From: Comamonadaceae bacterium
Lineage (GTDB): Bacteria > Pseudomonadota > Gammaproteobacteria > Burkholderiales > Burkholderiaceae_C
DNA length: 9,119 nucleotides
Direction of reading: 5' to 3'
Assembly (NCBI GenBank): GCA_947451445.1
Contig: CANFZJ010000098.1
Span: 1 to 9,119, forward strand
The translations under genes were made by a program, and so were the position numbers. A model generated the notes under the pieces. That model saw only the letters and a list, made by a program, of their open reading frames with translations. It was not told where the DNA came from and did no database searches. Positions 6,139 through 9,119 of this stretch are shown one piece after another; within the stretch, counting starts at the first letter, position 1; the number at the start of each line of letters is the position of its first letter.

Positions 6139-7045
6139 GGAATTCTTCTATAAGTTTGGCCAGCTGCTCGGGCTGGTCGTGGTGCAGCATGTGGCCAGCG
6201 TCGGCCACCTCCACCACGCGGGCGTGCGGCACGGACTGCAGGCGCTGGTGGTATTCCTCGCGGCTGTAGCTGCCTTGCCACAGCAGGGCCAGGCTGTCGG
6301 CGGCGGCCTCTACCGCCAGGGTGGGGGCGGTAATGCGCTGGTACACAGCCAGCACCTCGTCCACGCGGAACAGCAGGGCCCCGCGCAGCTTGTGGGCCGG
6401 GTCGCCCAGAATTTGCCAGCGCTGGCTGCCGTCGGGCTGGGTTTGCAGTGTGGACCAGTGCTGGGCCAGCCAGTCGGCCTTGTCCTGCGGCAGGCGGGGG
6501 TTGGTTTTAACCAGGCGCTGGGCCACCCCGGCCAGGTCGGCATAGGTTTTGAGCGCGCCATCGCCCCGGTGCAGGCTGTGCAGGTCGTCCATCCACTGGG
6601 CGTAGCGGGTGGGGGCCTGGGCGGCGCGGGTGGCGGGCAGGCCGAAGCCCTCCAGATTCACCAGGCGGCGCACGCGCTCGGGGCGTACGCCCGTGTACAG
6701 CATGGCGATGTGGCCGCCCATGCTGTGGCCCACCAGGTCCACCGGCTGGCCGGGGGCGTAGTGGTCGAGCAGAAAGTCCAGGTCGGCCAGGTAGTCAGGG
6801 AACCAGAAGGTGTCTGTGCCGCCACCGCCGGTTTGTCCAAAACCGCGCCAGTCCGGGGCCACGATGTGGCGGTCTTGCGCCAGGGCATCCACCATGAACT
6901 GGTAGCTGGCCGCCACGTCCATCCAGCCGTGCAGCAGCACCAACGGCGCCACGCCGGGCTGCGGTTGGCCCCATTCCAGCAGGTGGTGGGAGAGGTTACG
7001 GATGGGGACGAAGTGGCTTTTAGCGGGGCGGCGGGTGGAGTACAT
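6131..7045 (-). CDS. alpha/beta hydrolase fold protein
   Basis: A 304-residue serine hydrolase of the alpha/beta fold with no signal peptide, so probably cytosolic. The oxyanion-hole motif LLHGWMD is at 37-43, the nucleophile elbow GHSMGG at 106-111 with Ser108, and the catalytic histidine is His285 in DAGHMLHHDQPEQLA. Asp250 (EAAADS) is the likeliest acid. Residues 130-235 form a helical cap. The APDWRGFGQT segment is typical of esterase, epoxide hydrolase and haloalkane dehalogenase-like members; the substrate cannot be assigned. The start ATG at 7045 has no clear Shine-Dalgarno, so a start a few codons away is possible. The gene is upstream of prfB in the same direction, but a 192-nt gap with two repeats suggests separate transcription. 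Confidence 0.9.
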   Translation of the reverse strand: MYSTRRPAKSHFVPIRNLSHHLLEWGQPQPGVAPLVLLHGWMDVAASYQFMVDALAQDRHIVAPDWRGFGQTGGGGTDTFWFPDYLADLDFLLDHYAPGQPVDLVGHSMGGHIAMLYTGVRPERVRRLVNLEGFGLPATRAAQAPTRYAQWMDDLHSLHRGDGALKTYADLAGVAQRLVKTNPRLPQDKADWLAQHWSTLQTQPDGSQRWQILGDPAHKLRGALLFRVDEVLAVYQRITAPTLAVEAAADSLALLWQGSYSREEYHQRLQSVPHARVVEVADAGHMLHHDQPEQLAKLIEEFLA

Positions 7046-7080
7046 CGCCCGATGTTAGCCAAGGGTGCGCAGGTACCCCT

Positions 7081-7094
7081 GTCGTTTGCACGAC
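7081..7094. repeat. short inverted repeat in the divergent gap
   Basis: GTCGT-TTGC-ACGAC is a perfect 5-bp inverted repeat in the intergenic region between the hydrolase and the aldo/keto reductase, 36 nt upstream of the hydrolase ATG. It could be an operator half-site pair, but a repeat this short can arise by chance. Confidence 0.25.
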
Positions 7095-7120
7095 TCGGGT
7101 TAGGATTGCATTTTGCTTAC

Positions 7121-7184
7121 CAGGACTTACGCAAGCACCTCTGTGCGCCCAGAGGGCGACACAAGGGGCGCTGCGTAAGTCCTA
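7121..7184. mobile_element. 64-bp MITE-like element
   Basis: A compact element with perfect 12-bp terminal inverted repeats, AGGACTTACGCA (7122-7133) and its complement (7172-7183). An internal hairpin CCTCTG-N6-CAGAGG lies at 7138-7155. Immediately outside 7121 and 7184 is the tetranucleotide TTAC on each side (7117-7120 and 7185-7188), consistent with a 4-bp target duplication. It carries no gene. The GGACTTACGCA-type end resembles ends of small transposable elements I recall from other bacteria; this is memory, not a search. It fills most of the space just upstream of the aldo/keto reductase ATG. Confidence 0.6.
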
Positions 7185-7196
7185 TTACTTTCTACT

Positions 7197-8261
7197 ATGA
7201 AGAAAATACAACTTGGTGAAAGTGACCTGCAAGTCACGTCCGTTTGCCTGGGCACGATGACGTTTGGCGAGCAGGTGGCCGAGGCACAGGCCCACGCCAT
7301 CCTGGACCGGGCGGTGGAGCGCGGGGTGAACTTTATCGACACGGCCGAGATGTATTCCGTGCCCGCCCGGGCCGAAACCTATGGCGCGACCGAGACCATT
7401 CTGGGTAACTGGCTGGCCCACAACCCCAGCGCGCGCAGCAAAGTGGTGCTGGCCACCAAGGTGGCGGGCCCGGCACGCGGCATGGGTTGGATCCGCAACG
7501 GCAGCCCCGACCTGACCCGTGCCGACATCATCGACGCCTGCCACGGCAGCCTGCACCGGCTGCGCACCGAGGTGATCGACCTGTACCAGATCCACTGGCC
7601 TGCCCGCCACGTGCCTGCGTTTGGCGGGGTGTACTTTGACCCGGCCAAAGACCTGCCGGTGTCCAGCATCCACGAGCAGCTGGAGGCGCTGGCCACGCTG
7701 GTCCAGCAGGGCAAGGTGCGCGCCATCGGCCTGTCCAACGAAACCCCGTACGGCGTGCACGAGTTTGTGCGGCTGGCCGAGCAGCACGGCCTGCCGCGCG
7801 TGGCCACGGTGCAAAACCCGTACTGCCTGGTGAACCGCACGCTGGAAAACGGGCTGGACGAAACCCTGCACCGCCTGGGCGTGTCGCTGCTGGCCTATTC
7901 GCCGCTGGGTTTTGGCCTGTTGACGGGCAAGTACGACGCGTCGGGCACCACCGGGCCGGACGCTCCTGCCGAGGGGCGTATCGCCAAGTTTGAGTCGGTG
8001 CGCAAGCAGCGCTGGGGCCGCCCCGAGGCGCTGGACGCCGCCCGCCGCTACAACGCCCTGGCCCGTGCCCACGGCCTGACGCCCACCCAGATGGCGCTGG
8101 CCTTCTGCCACAGCAAATGGCAGGTAGCCAGCACCATCATCGGCGTCACCTCGATGGCCCAGCTGGACGAGTGCCTGGACCTGTGGGGCCTCACGCTGCC
8201 TGCCGAATTGCTGGCCGAGATCGACAAAATCCGCTGGGAGCTGCGCGACCCGGCGCAATGA
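7197..8261 (+). CDS. tas: aldo/keto reductase, Tas-like
   Basis: A 354-residue NADPH-dependent aldo/keto reductase with a TIM-barrel fold, closest in memory to E. coli Tas (346 residues), whose natural substrate is unknown. The start MKKIQLGESDLQVTSVCLGT followed by MTFGEQ is the family N-terminus. The catalytic tetrad is Asp48 and Tyr53 in FIDTAEMY, Lys88 in LATKVAG and His133 in LYQIHWP. The DPAKDLPVSSIHEQLEAL stretch and the VQNPYCLVNRTLENGL and YSPLGFGLLTGKY segments fit the Tas/YajO-type group. The start is set by homology, not by a ribosome binding site: the 13 nt between the MITE-like element and the ATG contain no purine-rich motif. It is divergent from the hydrolase and is followed by repeat copy B. 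Confidence 0.93.
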   Translation: MKKIQLGESDLQVTSVCLGTMTFGEQVAEAQAHAILDRAVERGVNFIDTAEMYSVPARAETYGATETILGNWLAHNPSARSKVVLATKVAGPARGMGWIRNGSPDLTRADIIDACHGSLHRLRTEVIDLYQIHWPARHVPAFGGVYFDPAKDLPVSSIHEQLEALATLVQQGKVRAIGLSNETPYGVHEFVRLAEQHGLPRVATVQNPYCLVNRTLENGLDETLHRLGVSLLAYSPLGFGLLTGKYDASGTTGPDAPAEGRIAKFESVRKQRWGRPEALDAARRYNALARAHGLTPTQMALAFCHSKWQVASTIIGVTSMAQLDECLDLWGLTLPAELLAEIDKIRWELRDPAQ

Positions 8262-8265
8262 GGTT

Positions 8266-8322
8266 GCTATATTTTGTATAGCTGCTAGCGCAGGTGTTAT
8301 CTACGCAAACGGCCTTTTTTTT
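8266..8322 (+). repeat. two-hairpin repeat, copy B, after the aldo/keto reductase
   Basis: It begins 4 nt after the reductase stop: first hairpin GCTATA-TTTTG-TATAGC (8266-8282, perfect), spacer TGCTA, second hairpin GCGCAG-N7-CTACGC (8288-8306, one mismatch), then GGCC and a run of eight T (8315-8322). The hairpin and loop lengths equal those of copies A and C. The second hairpin and T-run might act as a weak terminator for the reductase, but 8 nt separate stem and T-run, so this is uncertain. Confidence 0.65.
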
Positions 8323-8335
8323 GTAAATTTTCAGA

Positions 8336-8827
8336 ATGGCCAAGCCCGCGCATATTTCCGAGACGCCCGCCACCCAGCTGCTGCGGGCCCACAAAATCAG
8401 CTTTACCGAGCACCCCTACGCCTACCTGGAGCACGGCGGCGCGCAGCACAGTGCCGAGGTGCTGGGGCTGGACCCGTTTACCGTCGTCAAAACCCTGGTG
8501 ATGGAGGACGAGCGGGCCAAGCCGCTGCTGGTGCTGATGCACGGCAACCGCTCGGTGTCGTTGAAGAACCTGGCGCGGCAGATCGGCTGCAAGTCGGTCG
8601 CGCCGTGCCAACCCGAGGTGGCCAACCGGCACAGCGGCTACCTGGTGGGCGGCACCTCGCCGTTTGCCACGCGCAAGGCCATGCCGGTGTATGTAGAGGC
8701 GTCCATCCTCGCATTGCCCCGCATCGCCATCAACGGCGGGCGGCGCGGCTACCTGGTGGGGCTGGATCCGCAGGTGTGTGTGCAGCTGCTCGACGCAAAA
8801 CCCGTGGATTGCGCGCTGCCGCTGTAG
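8336..8827 (+). CDS. ybaK: Cys-tRNA(Pro)/Cys-tRNA(Cys) deacylase, YbaK family
   Basis: A 163-residue trans-editing enzyme of the YbaK/EbsC family, which hydrolyses cysteine wrongly attached to tRNA-Pro by prolyl-tRNA synthetase. The conserved lysine essential in the family is Lys52 in PFTVVKTLVM, the glycine loop is GYLVGGTSPF (101-110), and the INGGRRGYLVGL segment (132-143) is also conserved. The length is typical of the single-domain stand-alone enzyme. The ATG at 8336 lacks a good Shine-Dalgarno and comes 13 nt after a run of eight T that ends repeat copy B. It may be read from the reductase transcript or its own promoter. plsY follows after 35 nt, probably in the same operon. Confidence 0.93.
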   Translation: MAKPAHISETPATQLLRAHKISFTEHPYAYLEHGGAQHSAEVLGLDPFTVVKTLVMEDERAKPLLVLMHGNRSVSLKNLARQIGCKSVAPCQPEVANRHSGYLVGGTSPFATRKAMPVYVEASILALPRIAINGGRRGYLVGLDPQVCVQLLDAKPVDCALPL

Positions 8828-8853
8828 CTGGCTGGCAAAATGCCGCCCCAACT

Positions 8854-8865
8854 GGAGACATTTTG
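8854..8865 (+). promoter_or_regulatory. plsY ribosome binding site and TTG start
   Basis: GGAG at 8854-8857 is followed by 5 nt and TTG at 8863-8865. The first in-frame ATG is codon 29, after the first membrane segment, so TTG is the best start. Confidence 0.75.
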
Positions 8866-9119
8866 CAAAACTTCTACCCCCTTCTCGCCACCCTGGCCGC
8901 CTACCTGCTGGGCTCGTTGTCGTTTGCGGTGATCGTCAGCCGCGTGATGGGCCTGAACGACCCGCGTACCTTTGGCAGCAAAAACCCCGGCGCGACGAAT
9001 GTGTTGCGCTCGGGCTCCAAGCCTGCCGCCCTGATCACCCTGCTGCTGGACGGCGTGAAAGGCTGGCTGCCGGTGGCGCTGGTGGGCTGGTACGGTAAAC
9101 CTTACGGCATGGAGGACGG
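8863..9119 (+). CDS. plsY: glycerol-3-phosphate acyltransferase PlsY, N-terminal part
   Basis: Inner-membrane enzyme that acylates glycerol 3-phosphate at position 1 using acyl-phosphate (made by PlsX), the first step of phospholipid synthesis. The first 85 codons are present; the full protein is about 200 residues and continues past the right edge. From TTG the translation is MQNFYPLLATLAAYLLGSLS, a membrane segment to about residue 26. It is followed by the conserved phosphate-binding loop FGSKNPGATNVLRSG (37-51), the DGVKGW motif (63-68) and the start of a second membrane segment. The GSKNPGATN motif is diagnostic of PlsY. The frame stays open to the end. The gene is easily missed because it starts with TTG and overlaps longer frames. 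Confidence 0.94.
   Translation, partial: MQNFYPLLATLAAYLLGSLSFAVIVSRVMGLNDPRTFGSKNPGATNVLRSGSKPAALITLLLDGVKGWLPVALVGWYGKPYGMED

Noticed and set aside
6113..7219. A 368-codon plus-strand frame antisense to the hydrolase
   Set aside because: Antisense shadow that runs through the MITE-like element and into the reductase start; no motifs seen.
8778..9098. A 106-codon plus-strand frame at the end of ybaK and over plsY
   Set aside because: It is in a different frame from both; PlsY motifs are in the frame beginning at TTG 8863.

Overview
The window is a GC-rich bacterial chromosome segment. Protein sequences, gene content and codon use (strong G/C at third positions, AT-rich only in intergenic spacers and repeats) point to a betaproteobacterium, most likely of the Comamonadaceae (Rhodoferax/Acidovorax/Polaromonas-like). 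This assignment rests on recognising the proteins, not on a search. Nearly everything is housekeeping. The novelty lies in the small non-coding structure between and inside the genes.

Layout. Positions 1-7045 are read leftward (minus strand). In transcription order they hold an alpha/beta hydrolase (7045-6131), prfB for release factor 2 with its programmed +1 frameshift (5938-4834), a HAD-family phosphatase (4830-4141), pepN aminopeptidase N (4151-1449), fbp fructose-1,6-bisphosphatase (1434-427), tRNA-Thr(CGT) (412-337), a strong intrinsic terminator (328-295), a new promoter with a structured leader, and the first 32 codons of rpmB (96-1, running off the left edge). From prfB to the tRNA the spacings are 3 nt, an 11-nt overlap, 14 nt and 14 nt, so this looks like one transcription unit with an extra tRNA promoter buried in the fbp 3' end. 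Positions 7197-9119 are read rightward: a Tas-like aldo/keto reductase, the YbaK-type Cys-tRNA deacylase and the start of plsY (running off the right edge). The divergent gap 7046-7196 carries a 64-bp MITE-like inverted repeat.

The main unexplained structures are: (1) a two-hairpin repeat of constant geometry (41-nt core: 17-nt hairpin, 5-nt spacer, 19-nt hairpin) in three places, after the aldo/keto reductase, over the stop codon of the hydrolase, and inside pepN where it is translated in frame; (2) a small MITE-like element with 12-bp inverted ends and apparent TTAC target duplication directly upstream of the aldo/keto reductase; (3) an 18-bp near-perfect palindrome upstream of prfB without a U-tract; (4) a run of four small hairpins in the rpmB leader; (5) a consensus TATAAT overlapping the fbp stop codon, placed to drive the tRNA.

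Functionally the genes serve translation (L28, RF2, tRNA-Thr, deacylation of mischarged tRNA), peptide turnover (PepN), gluconeogenesis (Fbp) and phospholipid synthesis (PlsY). I see no phage, CRISPR, toxin-antitoxin or biosynthetic island and no clearly new multi-gene system.
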